This document shows, in pieces, positions 17,569-27,050 of a stretch of 64,000 nucleotides of DNA. The stretch spans positions 2,904,507 through 2,968,506 of the forward strand of contig NZ_CP063311.1 in assembly GCF_015245355.1 (NCBI RefSeq), in the 5' to 3' direction. The position numbers and the translations under genes were made by a program. Origin of the DNA: Anabaenopsis elenkinii CCIBt3563. Its GTDB lineage: Bacteria > Cyanobacteriota > Cyanobacteriia > Cyanobacteriales > Nostocaceae. The notes beneath the pieces are model-generated. The model was given only the letters and a program-made list of their open reading frames with translations, was not told the origin of the DNA and made no database searches. How positions within the stretch are numbered: position 1 is the stretch's first letter; every line of letters starts with the position of its first letter.

Positions 17569-18128
17569 AAGCAAAAGTCAGGAGAAGCAATTATCGCTGG
17601 TGGTTTATAGTTGTCTGGGGAGTCTTGACAGCAAATACCATGAATAATTCCGTATTTGCCCATATACCCATGTCACTAAACCAGAAAGAAACTGTTTGTT
17701 CCCAGACAAGTTTAGAAAAATTAACTACCCATCTATTGCGTGATTTACCTAGCTATGCTAATCGTGCATCTCAGCGCGCCCGTCGTCGTAGTAGAAGCAG
17801 TGACATTTATAGCTATATGCTGGTCGCGGGAAAACCTGAATTTGCACCTCTACCCCTCAACATAGATGAGTCGCAAAATACAACAATCGTTGAACAGGTT
17901 TTTTTTACTACTTTACATCGGCAGTATATCGGTGGCAAAGCTATAAAATCACAGCAGTTTCACTGGCTATTATTAACAAACTCTCTCACTGGTTGGCGTT
18001 TGGTCATGATGTTTACCCAAGAAGGTAATTATCCCCAACAGCAGGTAGTATCTCCCCCCAGGGATAGTAGTAACGGTCTGGTTGCACAAGCTGTCAAAAC
18101 TTGGTTGCGAGACTGTCGGGCGCAGTAG
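17565..18128 (+). CDS. Secreted protein of unknown function
   Basis: A 187-residue protein with an N-terminal signal sequence (basic [10 protein letters not shown], hydrophobic [12 protein letters not shown], ending near VFAHIPM). The mature part has an Arg/Ser-rich piece ([13 protein letters not shown]) and a domain with [13 protein letters not shown] and [20 protein letters not shown] recognise similar conserved cyanobacterial proteins but no function. The start overlaps the pyrF stop by four bases, so it is very probably in the same transcript. Its stop converges with that of the uracil-DNA glycosylase gene. Confidence 0.75.
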   Translation: MKAKVRRSNYRWWFIVVWGVLTANTMNNSVFAHIPMSLNQKETVCSQTSLEKLTTHLLRDLPSYANRASQRARRRSRSSDIYSYMLVAGKPEFAPLPLNIDESQNTTIVEQVFFTTLHRQYIGGKAIKSQQFHWLLLTNSLTGWRLVMMFTQEGNYPQQQVVSPPRDSSNGLVAQAVKTWLRDCRAQ

Positions 18129-18152
18129 TCAAAATTTTTCAGGTAAACAGTC

Positions 18153-18830
18153 CTAGTTGGCAGTAATTTCATCTAACTTAGCGCGGACTGCTTGCATATC
18201 TTGCCACATTAACCATTTAGGCTTACCTACTTCCTTAGAAGGATTACGCAGCAAATAAGAAGGGTGAAAAATCGGCATACACAAACGCCCCTCCCACTCC
18301 ATCCACTGACCGCGAATTTTCGTCATTCCTTGTTTATCGCCAATGATACCTTTAACCGCAGTTGCACCGGTAAGTAAAATTATTTTCGGGTCAACAAGGC
18401 GAATTTGTTCTAACAAGTAGGGTTTGCAAGCCGCAATTTCATCAGGGGTAGGGACTCGGTTTTGTGGTGGACGACACTTATTAATATTGGCAATATATAC
18501 ATCCTGTTCAGTACTCAGATTCACAGATGCTAATATTTTCTCTAGTAACTGTCCCGATCTGCCTACAAATGGTAAACCAGTCTCATCTTCACTTTGACCA
18601 GGGGCTTCACCTATGACCATAATTGGTGCTTGGAGATGACCACGGCCCACAACAGCATGAGTCCGACTGTCTCCCAAGGGACAACGGTGACAGTGATCAC
18701 AATCCTGCGCCAACTCACTCATATTCCTGTATGTTCCCGGTATGATCGGGATTTTTGCGTCTGTGGGAATTAAATCTCGTGGGTTTGAGTTGGGGTGGTC
18801 AAAAAGGTTGAGTTGGATGTCGCTGCTCAT
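18153..18830 (-). CDS. Uracil-DNA glycosylase, family 4
   Basis: A 225-residue iron-sulfur uracil-DNA glycosylase that removes uracil from DNA. Family marks: cluster cysteines in CDHCHRCPLGDSRT and in the later CRPPQNRVPTPDEIAACKPYL, the active-site loop GEAPGQSEDETGLPFVGRSGQLL, and the C-terminal HPSYLLRNP. ATG 18830 (MSSDIQLNLF) is preferred; TTG 18839 would add three residues. Single gene, facing away from the CPBP protease gene. Confidence 0.93.
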   Translation of the reverse strand: MSSDIQLNLFDHPNSNPRDLIPTDAKIPIIPGTYRNMSELAQDCDHCHRCPLGDSRTHAVVGRGHLQAPIMVIGEAPGQSEDETGLPFVGRSGQLLEKILASVNLSTEQDVYIANINKCRPPQNRVPTPDEIAACKPYLLEQIRLVDPKIILLTGATAVKGIIGDKQGMTKIRGQWMEWEGRLCMPIFHPSYLLRNPSKEVGKPKWLMWQDMQAVRAKLDEITAN

Positions 18831-19048
18831 GAAAACCAAAATTTTAGGTTAGCAACAGATGACCCTATTGCTGGCTGAGTCATGATATTACCATTTTCCA
18901 GTGGCATTGATAAAACCGAACTCCAGCATCAAGTACTGACATCAAAATATTAAAAATATTAATATATTGATCAACTTGCGGCTGTTTGTTGCAAAGATTA
19001 TGAAGCAAAGGGTAAACCTTGCCCTGGTGAATTGTTCAAGGGGAATAG

Positions 19049-20614
19049 ATGACGATTAAGCAGTTAATTTTATTTTTTGTCCTCACACCGATAGCCGTTC
19101 TGTTGTCGGTCTCGTCTTTATTCGGCAGTTTACAAGAACCCCAGTTTCAGACAACTTTGGAACTCTACCAAACTAATATTGCACTCCAAGCCCAAACTTG
19201 GCAGCCAGAAGATATTAATGACGATAATTTCTCAGCAATTAAAGCGGCCATAGTGGGGGATAAACCTCTAGAAAGTGCTACCAAGCAATATCAGCAGGTG
19301 CGTGAGTCGGTTCAAACAAATTGGGATAAGGTTCAAAACCAACTTGCTCAACCTCAGCCTATTCCCCTACCCCCTAAACCTTTAGGAGGGGAACCCCCCC
19401 AAACTCCGGCTTCGCCTCAAGACAAGCAAGAAAAATTACAGCGATCATTCCAACAACTGCAAAAATTACGGGCTGAGTTAGACCTACGTCTGGGAATTTT
19501 ACAAGCAAAGCAAGGACAGACAGATACAGCCATCCAGACTTGGGAAGAACTACAGCAAAGCGGGGAAGTTAATCCAGTCAGGGAAATTGCTGCTGTGTTA
19601 ACTGGGCTATGGAGTACTCCCCCCCTAGTCTTACCCAATGCTCAACAGCTGATTAATCAAAATTTAGATGGTTGGTTTCGCTCTACTGCTTTAATTCAAC
19701 TGTATCAACTGCAACAACGACAGGCAGCTTTATCGGAAATTAGAGCAGAAGCACAGGAAGCTGCTACCCAGGCTGTGGGCAAACTAGCCCTGATTGGCAC
19801 AATTCCCACGGTGACAGCATTAATTGGTCTCATATTACTAGTTTTCTTGATTGGTCAGCGTTTGCTGAAGGGGAAAGCTGCTTTATTGGCTCGTAATGCT
19901 GATTTATCTTGGTCAACGCCCTGGGGTGGAGAAACCATTTTACAAGTTTTTGTGGTGGGCTTTTTCTTTATGGGTCAAATATTTGTACCTCTGTTGCTAT
20001 CCCTATTACCCATAGATCGCCCTATTAACAATGTCCGCTTTCAGGCTTGGTCGGTGTTAGTTAGCTATATGATGGTGGCATCAGGTGCGCTGTTGGTGCT
20101 GTATTTGTCGATTAAGCGTTTTTTGCCGCTTCCTGACCACTGGTTTCGCTTCCGGTTGCAGGATAGATGGTTTTTATGGGGATTTGGGGGTTATTGCGCG
20201 GCTGTACCGATAGTGGTACTGGTGTCTCTGATTAATCAACAATTATGGCAGGGTCAGGGCGGTAGTAATCCCCTCTTGCAACTAGCTTTAGAAAGTCAAG
20301 ATACTATGGCTTTGGGGCTGTTTTTCTTGACAGCAGCGATCGCCGCCCCAATTTTTGAAGAACTGCTGTTTCGCGGCTTTTTATTGCCTTCTCTGACTCG
20401 TTATGTACCTGTGTGGGGAGCAATTATTTTCAGTAGTTTGTTGTTTGCGATCGCCCACCTGAGTTTATCAGAAATCCTACCTTTAACAGCTTTGGGTGTG
20501 GTTTTAGGGATAGTATACACGCGATCGCGTAATCTTTTGGCGCCCATGCTTCTCCATAGTCTCTGGAATAGTGGCACCCTACTGAGTCTGTTTATCCTGG
20601 GTAGTAGTAATTAA
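19049..20614 (+). CDS. CPBP-family intramembrane protease, long form
   Basis: A 521-residue protein. One membrane segment lies at 8-25, then a soluble helical region (30-240), a second membrane segment near 245-270, and a C-terminal multispan CPBP (Abi) domain. The CPBP motifs are complete: EELLFRG at 437-443, FAIAHL near 465-470 and HSLWN near 503-507. These residues make a metal- or glutamate-dependent endopeptidase in homologues such as Rce1. A Pro-rich stretch (QPIPLPPKPLGGEPP) near residue 110-125 is encoded by DNA that looks like a dispersed G/C-rich intergenic repeat. Substrate unknown. Confidence 0.88.
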   Translation: MTIKQLILFFVLTPIAVLLSVSSLFGSLQEPQFQTTLELYQTNIALQAQTWQPEDINDDNFSAIKAAIVGDKPLESATKQYQQVRESVQTNWDKVQNQLAQPQPIPLPPKPLGGEPPQTPASPQDKQEKLQRSFQQLQKLRAELDLRLGILQAKQGQTDTAIQTWEELQQSGEVNPVREIAAVLTGLWSTPPLVLPNAQQLINQNLDGWFRSTALIQLYQLQQRQAALSEIRAEAQEAATQAVGKLALIGTIPTVTALIGLILLVFLIGQRLLKGKAALLARNADLSWSTPWGGETILQVFVVGFFFMGQIFVPLLLSLLPIDRPINNVRFQAWSVLVSYMMVASGALLVLYLSIKRFLPLPDHWFRFRLQDRWFLWGFGGYCAAVPIVVLVSLINQQLWQGQGGSNPLLQLALESQDTMALGLFFLTAAIAAPIFEELLFRGFLLPSLTRYVPVWGAIIFSSLLFAIAHLSLSEILPLTALGVVLGIVYTRSRNLLAPMLLHSLWNSGTLLSLFILGSSN

Positions 20615-21330
20615 TAAAACTTCCCAACACGGTTGATAATTTATCAACAATTTGCTTTTATTTGCATATATATTATATGAATTGCACTAGAAATTGCCCA
20701 CGCAGTTACTACTCTTGTGCGCTCATTATCTAAGTGTAGCGAATTTGTTTCCTCACTCACGAGTAAGTAGCATCTACAAAGAATATAATCACGATGCATC
20801 TAAAAGATTATTGGGTAGGATAAAGTATAAATTATTAATTGCGAGGGATAACCTAGGGGATATCAATCTTCAGCAAATCTCATCGGCACTGCCAAAAACT
20901 GTTTATTCACAGTGCCTAAAATTTAGCAAATCAGACAATGTTGCTACAAATATTGAGAAGTTGCTTGTTAAGTCGTCACCTTGGGTACATAACCTTCAGA
21001 ACTTATCCCACAAAACACAACTAACTGCACTTTATCCCCATTTTCTTGTAGGTAATGGGGAGATGCTAACACAGGGGTCTATCCAGTCAAAATTCACCAA
21101 TTGTTAATATTAATTACAATAATTTTTAAATCTCCTGGTAGCCATAAATATTCCGTAATAGATTGTAAATCTGCTATTTAAACTACACCAACTAAGTTTA
21201 ATTAAGCATATGGGAGCATAATCTGACTAGTAAAAACTTCAAAATATATTTACTGAAAAAATATATTTGAGGATTTTAGTATCAATTAGAATTTTAGTTT
21301 TATATTCACTTTCCATCGAGTAGAACTAAT
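20615..21330. other. 716-bp intergenic region, no supported gene
   Basis: AT-rich DNA between the CPBP gene and the TM2 gene. A 137-codon plus-strand frame (20694-21107) begins at TTG, has no ribosome site or recognisable domain, and has a mixed composition, so it is not called. The last 150 bp are strongly AT-rich and probably hold the TM2 promoter. Confidence 0.5.
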
Positions 21331-21606
21331 ATGGCAAATTTCAATACCACTGAAACAACTAAACAACTGATTGCTGGTTACTGCGGCATTATTTGCGGGG
21401 GATTTGGAGTCCATAAATTTGTCCTGGGATATACCCCAGAAGGCTGCATCATGTTGATTATATCCTTAGTTGGAGGTTATTTTACCTACGGTATTAGCTT
21501 GTTAATTATGCAGCTTGTGGGTTTGATTGAAGGCATGATCTACTTAAACAAAAGTTCTGAAGACTTTGTTAATACCTACTTTGTTAACAAGCAGGGGTGG
21601 TTCTAA
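21331..21606 (+). CDS. TM2 domain protein
   Basis: A 91-residue membrane protein with a complete TM2 domain: two hydrophobic segments joined by a short turn. The motif GFGVHKFVLGYTPEGCIMLI starts the first helix pair, and GLIEGMIYL follows the second. The family is widespread and poorly understood. It sits 36 bp before a second small membrane protein gene, and an IS607 element has landed right behind the pair. Confidence 0.85.
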   Translation: MANFNTTETTKQLIAGYCGIICGGFGVHKFVLGYTPEGCIMLIISLVGGYFTYGISLLIMQLVGLIEGMIYLNKSSEDFVNTYFVNKQGWF

Positions 21607-21642
21607 AAGTTACTGTTACCCGGGGAATTTATCTTGAGAATT

Positions 21643-21834
21643 ATGCTAAGAATTAAACGTAAATATCTCACATGGGGGATCTTCCCGCTGGTAGGTATGG
21701 GCTACTTCAGCGCCCTGTCTATTTTAGACATCAATTATTTTGGCAAGAGTCTGATTGCTATGATGCCCATACAAGTGTTAGCTGTGATATATATAACTTA
21801 TATCAGAAAGAGCGGCACTAAAATTCAACATTAG
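21643..21834 (+). CDS. Small membrane protein of unknown function
   Basis: A 63-residue protein with two hydrophobic segments (TWGIFPLVGMGYFSALSIL and LIAMMPIQVLAVIYITYI) and basic ends. No family recognised. ATG 21643 is used; TTG 21634 is possible. The last base of its TAG stop is also the first G of IS607 copy 2; because the target itself supplies GG, the stop would also exist in the empty site. It probably shares a transcript with the TM2 gene. Confidence 0.55.
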   Translation: MLRIKRKYLTWGIFPLVGMGYFSALSILDINYFGKSLIAMMPIQVLAVIYITYIRKSGTKIQH

Positions 21835-21902
21835 GGGTTAGCCAATAGCTAGTTATTTACTAATAATAGATTACATATGCTCATAAATGCTCATATAGTA
21901 GT

Positions 21903-22493
21903 ATGGCTTATGTACCACTACGAGAAGCAGTTAAACAACTGGGATTGCACCCAAACACTTTAAGGAAGTACGCAGACAATGGCAAGATTGAAAGCATCAA
22001 AAACGAAGCAGGACAAAGACTTTTTCACATTGAATCCTACCTCCGTGGTGCAACTAGAACTTCCTTTGTCTGCTACTGCCGAGTTAGTTCAACCAAGCAA
22101 CGAGACGACCTTGGTAGACTCGCCTATATGCAATCACTCTACCCAGATGCCGAAATCATCAAAGATATCGGCAGTGGAATCAACTTTAAAACAAAAGGAC
22201 TGCAAACCTTACTGGACAGACTTATGCGCCCAGATAAGCTCACGCTTGTTGTTGCCTGTCGTGACAGACTCGCAAGGTTTGGATTCGAGCTTATTGAGTA
22301 CATGGTCAAGCAAAACGGTGGACGAATCGTGGTTCTCGACAACACTGTACATTCCCCAGAGTCAGAACTTACCTCGGATCTTCTCTCCATCCTCCACGTC
22401 TTCTCTTGTCGGATGCACGGACTCAGGAAGTACAGTAAAAAAATCAAGGAAGATCCGGATCTTCCTCACAACCGAGCAGAAGCAGATCGTTAA
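21903..22493 (+). CDS. tnpA: IS607-family serine recombinase (transposase A)
   Basis: A 196-residue protein, same architecture as the 3817 copy: MerR-like DNA-binding head, then serine recombinase domain with Ser in CRVSSTKQRDD. Differences from copy 1 include Leu for Arg in SYLRG, Thr for Arg in NFKTKG, Ala for Thr in VVACRDR, Lys for Glu in YMVKQNG and Val for Leu in SILHVFS. None touches the catalytic serine or the helix-turn-helix. The gene is complete and overlaps tnpB. Confidence 0.93.
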   Translation: MAYVPLREAVKQLGLHPNTLRKYADNGKIESIKNEAGQRLFHIESYLRGATRTSFVCYCRVSSTKQRDDLGRLAYMQSLYPDAEIIKDIGSGINFKTKGLQTLLDRLMRPDKLTLVVACRDRLARFGFELIEYMVKQNGGRIVVLDNTVHSPESELTSDLLSILHVFSCRMHGLRKYSKKIKEDPDLPHNRAEADR

Positions 22494-23544
22494 ACAGTGG
22501 TTTGGTGTGTCCAGGTTTGTTTACAACACCACCGTCAAACTGCTGCAAGACACTAGCATCAAAGCTAACTGGAAAGCGATTAAGACTGACATATTGAACG
22601 GACTACCAGAATGGAGTAAATCAGTCCCTTATCAAATTAAATCAATCGCCATCAAAGATGCTTGTAAGTCTATCAGCAATGCCAAGAAAAAGTTTAAAAC
22701 CGGTGGTGGTGTTAGCAAGATTAGATTTAGGTCAAGAAAAGACACTGTACAATCTTGCTACATTCCCAAATCTGCCGTAAAAGACTTGGGGATTTACCAT
22801 ACTATATTAGGTAAGGTAACCTTCAAAGAAGCCTTACCACAAAGCTTTGGCGACTGTCGTTTAGTATTTGCCTACCGTGATTACTATTTGACAGTTCCAG
22901 AGGACGTGCTACAACAGAAGTCCGATAACCAAGGACGTGTTGTAGCACTTGACCCCGGTATCAGAACATTTATCACCTTCTTTTCTGAATCTAGTTTTGG
23001 TGAAATTGGCACATCTGCTAATTTGCAAATACAAAAGCTGTGTTTTCGTTTGGATAAGTTAATTTCTAAATTCACTAAAGCCAAGTGCAAACAAAGAAGA
23101 AGGATGAAACTTGCCGCCAGTAGACTGCGGGGTAAAATCAAAAACCTTGTAGACGAATTGCACAAGAAAACTGCTCGATTTTTGGTTGATAACTTTGACA
23201 TTATTTTACTGCCAACCTTTGAAACATCCCAAATGTCTCAGAAGGCGAAACGACGGATTAGGTCAAAGTCAGTGCGCCAAATGTTAACACTCTCTCACTA
23301 CCGATTTAAGCAGTTTCTCAAGCATAAGGCTTTTGAGACTAATAAAGTAGTGATGGATGTGAACGAAGCGTACACATCAAAAACAGTCAGTTGGACTGGT
23401 GAAATCATCCCCAACCTTGGTGGTGCTAAATTCGTTAAGTCTCCATCTGACGGGCTGGTAATGGGCCGGGACATAAATGGTGCGCGGGGGATTTTCCTTC
23501 GTGCATTGGTTGATACGCCCTCTCTTAAAGAGTGTATTTGTTAG
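21979..23544 (+). CDS. tnpB: IS607-type TnpB RNA-guided nuclease
   Basis: Second copy of the 3893-5458 gene. The frame is again open from an ATG inside tnpA (21979), but the recognised protein starts near 22431 (KSRKIRIFLTTEQK); a GTG at 22318 is an alternative start. RuvC-I (VVALDPGIRTF), RuvC-II (LLPTFETSQM) and RuvC-III (GRDINGARGIF) are intact; here the residue before the last motif is Gly instead of Asn. The zinc-ribbon cysteines are lacking as in copy 1, so their loss predates the duplication. The element end is 24 bp past the stop. Confidence 0.85.
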   Translation: MARLKASKTKQDKDFFTLNPTSVVQLELPLSATAELVQPSNETTLVDSPICNHSTQMPKSSKISAVESTLKQKDCKPYWTDLCAQISSRLLLPVVTDSQGLDSSLLSTWSSKTVDESWFSTTLYIPQSQNLPRIFSPSSTSSLVGCTDSGSTVKKSRKIRIFLTTEQKQIVKQWFGVSRFVYNTTVKLLQDTSIKANWKAIKTDILNGLPEWSKSVPYQIKSIAIKDACKSISNAKKKFKTGGGVSKIRFRSRKDTVQSCYIPKSAVKDLGIYHTILGKVTFKEALPQSFGDCRLVFAYRDYYLTVPEDVLQQKSDNQGRVVALDPGIRTFITFFSESSFGEIGTSANLQIQKLCFRLDKLISKFTKAKCKQRRRMKLAASRLRGKIKNLVDELHKKTARFLVDNFDIILLPTFETSQMSQKAKRRIRSKSVRQMLTLSHYRFKQFLKHKAFETNKVVMDVNEAYTSKTVSWTGEIIPNLGGAKFVKSPSDGLVMGRDINGARGIFLRALVDTPSLKECIC

Positions 23545-23616
23545 TGAATGTTAGCAAAAAAGTATCGGACGCTTTTATTAAGGCGTTGAATTTTCCTAGC
23601 CCACTCAACACTTGTC

Positions 23617-26043
23617 ATGCAACTGACCCCGAAAACTCAGCTTACTCCAGAACCAAGCCCAACCTTAGAGAAAATTATCCTCGATGTGGGGGGGATGAAA
23701 TGCGCTGGATGTGTAAGCGCTGTAGAGCGACAGCTAACCCAATATCCAGGAGTGAAAAGCGCCTGTGTGAACTTGGCTACAGAGGTAGCTGTGGTAGAGT
23801 CAGAAACCGGTGCGGTAGACCCAGACACACTTGCACAACGATTAACATCAGCCGGATTTCCCACTCAACCGCGTCAGACAAGGGGAAAAATAGCCCAAGA
23901 AACCGCCCTAGATCAAAAAGAAGCACGAAGACGCCAAGAAATGGGTTCTTCATTCCAGCAGTTAATCATTGCTGGACTCCTACTGGTGTTGTCAGGAATC
24001 GGACATTTTGGCAATATGGGGGGGGCAATACTACCAATCTTAAATAACATCTGGTTTCACTGTGGATTGGCAACATTGGCCATAATCATTCCCGGTCGCC
24101 CCATTATAGTAGACGGTTGGCGGGGATGGCGGCGCAGTTCCCCTAATATGAATACCCTAGTGGGATTAGGAACACTGACAGCCTACACTGCGAGTTTAGT
24201 CGCGCTGCTATTCCCCCAAATGGGCTGGGAATGCTTCTTTGACGAACCAGTCATGATGCTGAGTTTTATCCTCCTGGGTAGAACTTTAGAACAACAGGCC
24301 AGAGGAAGAGCCTCCGCAGCCTTTAGAGAATTGCTCACACTCCAACCACAACTAGCACGGTTGATTCTCAACCCAGACCCAGAAAAAATAGGTTTGGGAA
24401 CCAATATTGTGGAGATTCCCGCCGAGAAGGTGCGTGTTGGTGAATGGTTGCAAGTGCTACCAGGAGATAAAATCCCTGTGGATGGCGAGGTGCGCTTTGG
24501 GCAAACAACGGTAAATGAGTCCATGCTCACAGGGGAAGCTGTACCAGTGATGAAGCAGCCCGGAAATATGGTATCCGCAGGAACTCTGAACCAGTCAGGA
24601 GCAATGGCTATAGTCGCCACTCGAACTGGTAGCGATACTACTTTGGCGCAGATCGTTAGCCTAGTAGAAACAGCACAAACCCGTAAAGCACCTGTACAAA
24701 AATTAGCCGATACTGTGGCGGGTTACTTTACCTATGGTGTGTTGACCGCCTCTGTATTGACATTTGTTTTTTGGTTCTTTTGGGGTACTCACATTTGGAA
24801 TGATGTGACTGTTTCTGGGGGTATGGAAATGATGAACCATTCCCCACTGTCTCATACAGAGGTAATCGATGGGGTTTCTACCTATTCCCCTCTGCTGACC
24901 AGCTTAAAACTAGCGATCGCTGTGATGGTTGTGGCTTGTCCCTGCGCCTTGGGACTGGCTACCCCTACAGCCATTCTTGTGGGAACCGCCATGGGTGCCG
25001 AACGGGGTCTGTTAATCAAAGGTGGTGATGTCTTGGAAACAGTACACCAGTTAGATACTGTCGTATTTGATAAAACAGGCACTCTTACAACTGGTAATCC
25101 TACTGTAACAGATTGTCTACCCATGGGAGAATGGAAGGATGAAAAACCCTACTCTCTCCTGCAACTAGCAGCAGCAGTCGAAAATGGTACTTACCACCCC
25201 CTCGCTAAAGCCATTCAACAAGCAGCCCAAGACCAGAATCTACATATTCCCGAGGCTGTAGATTTTCATACAGAACCCGGATTGGGTGTATCTGCTATTG
25301 TCGAGGGTCTGTCTGTAATTTTAGGTAACTGTGCCTTCTTGACTCAGCATGGGGTGACTTGGAGTGACGCGGCAGAACAGATGATCCCAGAACTAGCAGA
25401 AAATGGTAAAACAGTGGTGGGGGTAGCAGTTGGGGGAAATTTGGCCGGACTAATTGCCGTTCAAGACCCCCTGAGAACGGATGCTCAAGCAACGGTCAAG
25501 CAATTGCGCGATATGGGTTTACGGGTGATGTTGCTCAGTGGCGATCGCTATGAAGCAGCTCAGGCCATAGCTCAACCACTGGGACTAGATAGCGCCGATG
25601 TCATAGCCGGAGTTCTCCCCAGTCAAAAAGCGGCTCTCATCCAAGAATTACAAACACAATCAGCCGCAAAAGTAGCTATGGTTGGCGATGGTATTAATGA
25701 TGCTCCCGCTTTATCCCAAGCAGATGTCGGCATTGCTTTATATTCGGGAACAGATGTAGCCATGGAAACGGCGGAAATTGTCTTGATGGGCGATCGCCTA
25801 CATGATGTTGTGGCTGCAATTCAACTGAGTCGTTGTACTTTCAACAAAATCCGCCAAAATCTCTTCTGGGCATTTGCATACAACACTATCGGTATTCCCT
25901 TAGCTGCCGGTGTATTATTACCCAGTTTTGGTTTTATCCTTAGTCCATCTGGAGCCGCAGCATTAATGGCTTTTAGCTCTGTGAGTGTTGTTACCAACTC
26001 AATCTTATTGCGCAATTGGTCATCCAAAATCAAAGACTCCTAA
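23617..26043 (+). CDS. Copper-type P1B ATPase
   Basis: An 808-residue heavy-metal P-type ATPase. A single N-terminal metal-binding domain has GGMKCAGC with C29 and C32. Eight membrane segments are expected; the ion path CPC is at 441-443. The TGEAVP loop is near 305-310, the phosphorylated Asp485 lies in DKTGT, and GDGINDAP marks the hinge. CPC with one CxxC domain indicates Cu(I), as in cyanobacterial PacS/CtaA/CopA, which feed plastocyanin and cytochrome oxidase; which one cannot be decided. A His/Met-rich loop (MEMMNHSPLSH) follows the third helix pair. IS607 copy 2 ends 48 bp upstream and may alter its expression. Confidence 0.93.
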   Translation: MQLTPKTQLTPEPSPTLEKIILDVGGMKCAGCVSAVERQLTQYPGVKSACVNLATEVAVVESETGAVDPDTLAQRLTSAGFPTQPRQTRGKIAQETALDQKEARRRQEMGSSFQQLIIAGLLLVLSGIGHFGNMGGAILPILNNIWFHCGLATLAIIIPGRPIIVDGWRGWRRSSPNMNTLVGLGTLTAYTASLVALLFPQMGWECFFDEPVMMLSFILLGRTLEQQARGRASAAFRELLTLQPQLARLILNPDPEKIGLGTNIVEIPAEKVRVGEWLQVLPGDKIPVDGEVRFGQTTVNESMLTGEAVPVMKQPGNMVSAGTLNQSGAMAIVATRTGSDTTLAQIVSLVETAQTRKAPVQKLADTVAGYFTYGVLTASVLTFVFWFFWGTHIWNDVTVSGGMEMMNHSPLSHTEVIDGVSTYSPLLTSLKLAIAVMVVACPCALGLATPTAILVGTAMGAERGLLIKGGDVLETVHQLDTVVFDKTGTLTTGNPTVTDCLPMGEWKDEKPYSLLQLAAAVENGTYHPLAKAIQQAAQDQNLHIPEAVDFHTEPGLGVSAIVEGLSVILGNCAFLTQHGVTWSDAAEQMIPELAENGKTVVGVAVGGNLAGLIAVQDPLRTDAQATVKQLRDMGLRVMLLSGDRYEAAQAIAQPLGLDSADVIAGVLPSQKAALIQELQTQSAAKVAMVGDGINDAPALSQADVGIALYSGTDVAMETAEIVLMGDRLHDVVAAIQLSRCTFNKIRQNLFWAFAYNTIGIPLAAGVLLPSFGFILSPSGAAALMAFSSVSVVTNSILLRNWSSKIKDS

Positions 26044-26084
26044 CCCAAGTTAAAATAAGGCTTTGGTTGAAGTGCATTAAGATT

Positions 26085-27005
26085 ATGAAAGTAGCAATTA
26101 CAGGAGCAACAGGATTTGTCGGTAGTCGTTTGGTAGAACGACTCCACAAGGATGGTCATCAAATACTAGTGTTCACCCGTAACCCTGCTTCTGCGGTCAA
26201 GGTTTTTCCCCCAGGGGCTTTTCCTCAAGTAGAAATTGTCGCCTATACCCCCACTGTGTCTGGTTCTTGGCAAGATGCCCTCAACCGTTGTGATAGTGTA
26301 GTCAATCTAGCCGGAGAACCCATTGCTGAGGAACGCTGGACACCAGAACAAAAGCAGAAAATCCTCAATAGTCGCCAGCTAGGTACACAGAAAATCGTGG
26401 AAGCCATAGCTAAGGCTAATCCTCAACCCTCTGTGTTAGTTAATGCTTCTGCTATTGGTTATTATGGCACCAGTGAAACCGCTACCTTTGATGAAACAAG
26501 TTCACCTGGTAACGATTTTCTAGCTCAAGTCTGTGAAGCCTGGGAAGCAGAAGCCCAAAAAGTTGAAGATGCTGGTGTCCGCTTGGTTATTCTGCGTTTT
26601 GGCATCGTTTTAGGCAATGGTGGCGCTTTGGCTAAAATGATTACACCTTTCAAGCTGTTTACAGGTGGACCCATTGGTAGTGGTCGCCAGTGGCTATCGT
26701 GGATTCACTTAGATGATTTAGTCGATCTGATTTTACAAGCCTTAACTAACCCAGGGATGAAAGGTGTTTATAATGCTACGGCTCCCCATCCCGTGCGGAT
26801 GGCAGAGTTCAGCCAAACTTTGGGGGAAGTTATGCAACGTCCCTCTTGGTTACCAGTTCCTGGCTTTGCCCTGGAGTTGCTCTTGGGGGATGGAGCTATG
26901 GTAGTTTTGCAAGGTCAACAAGTTATGCCTCAACGTACTTTAGAAGCGGGCTTTAAGTATCAATATCCTCAATTATTACCAGCATTGCAGGGAATTGTTC
27001 AGTAA
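26085..27005 (+). CDS. TIGR01777-family SDR epimerase-like protein
   Basis: A 306-residue extended short-chain dehydrogenase-like protein. The N-terminal Rossmann motif is TGATGFVGSRL (residues 6-16). Later marks are VNLAGEPIAEERW, the ASAIGYYG segment with Tyr in the catalytic region, and GPIGSGRQWLSWIHLDDL, all typical of the TIGR01777 (YfcH/SulA-like) group. The reaction is unknown; plant and cyanobacterial relatives are linked to cell or plastid division by family knowledge. ATG 26085 gives the canonical MKVAITGATG start. It lies 41 bp after the copper ATPase gene. Confidence 0.9.
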   Translation: MKVAITGATGFVGSRLVERLHKDGHQILVFTRNPASAVKVFPPGAFPQVEIVAYTPTVSGSWQDALNRCDSVVNLAGEPIAEERWTPEQKQKILNSRQLGTQKIVEAIAKANPQPSVLVNASAIGYYGTSETATFDETSSPGNDFLAQVCEAWEAEAQKVEDAGVRLVILRFGIVLGNGGALAKMITPFKLFTGGPIGSGRQWLSWIHLDDLVDLILQALTNPGMKGVYNATAPHPVRMAEFSQTLGEVMQRPSWLPVPGFALELLLGDGAMVVLQGQQVMPQRTLEAGFKYQYPQLLPALQGIVQ

Positions 27006-27050
27006 ATTATGATACATAAAACTCAGGAATAAAGTCTCCCAGCAAAACCG

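Larger units (their letters stand above)
21834..23568 (+). mobile_element. IS607-type element, copy 2
   Basis: A 1,735-bp element of the same length, orientation and gene content as the copy at 3748-5482, with scattered substitutions and no visible insertion or deletion. Shared sequence runs from the G run at 21834-21837 to GG at 23567-23568. The right end lies 48 bp before the start codon of the copper-type ATPase gene. Both reading frames are intact, so this copy may also be active. Confidence 0.9.

Noticed and set aside
20694..21107. 137-codon open frame
   Set aside because: It begins at TTG without a ribosome site, shows no domain or signal and has no codon bias that I can recognise; kept only as a remark in the intergenic entry.
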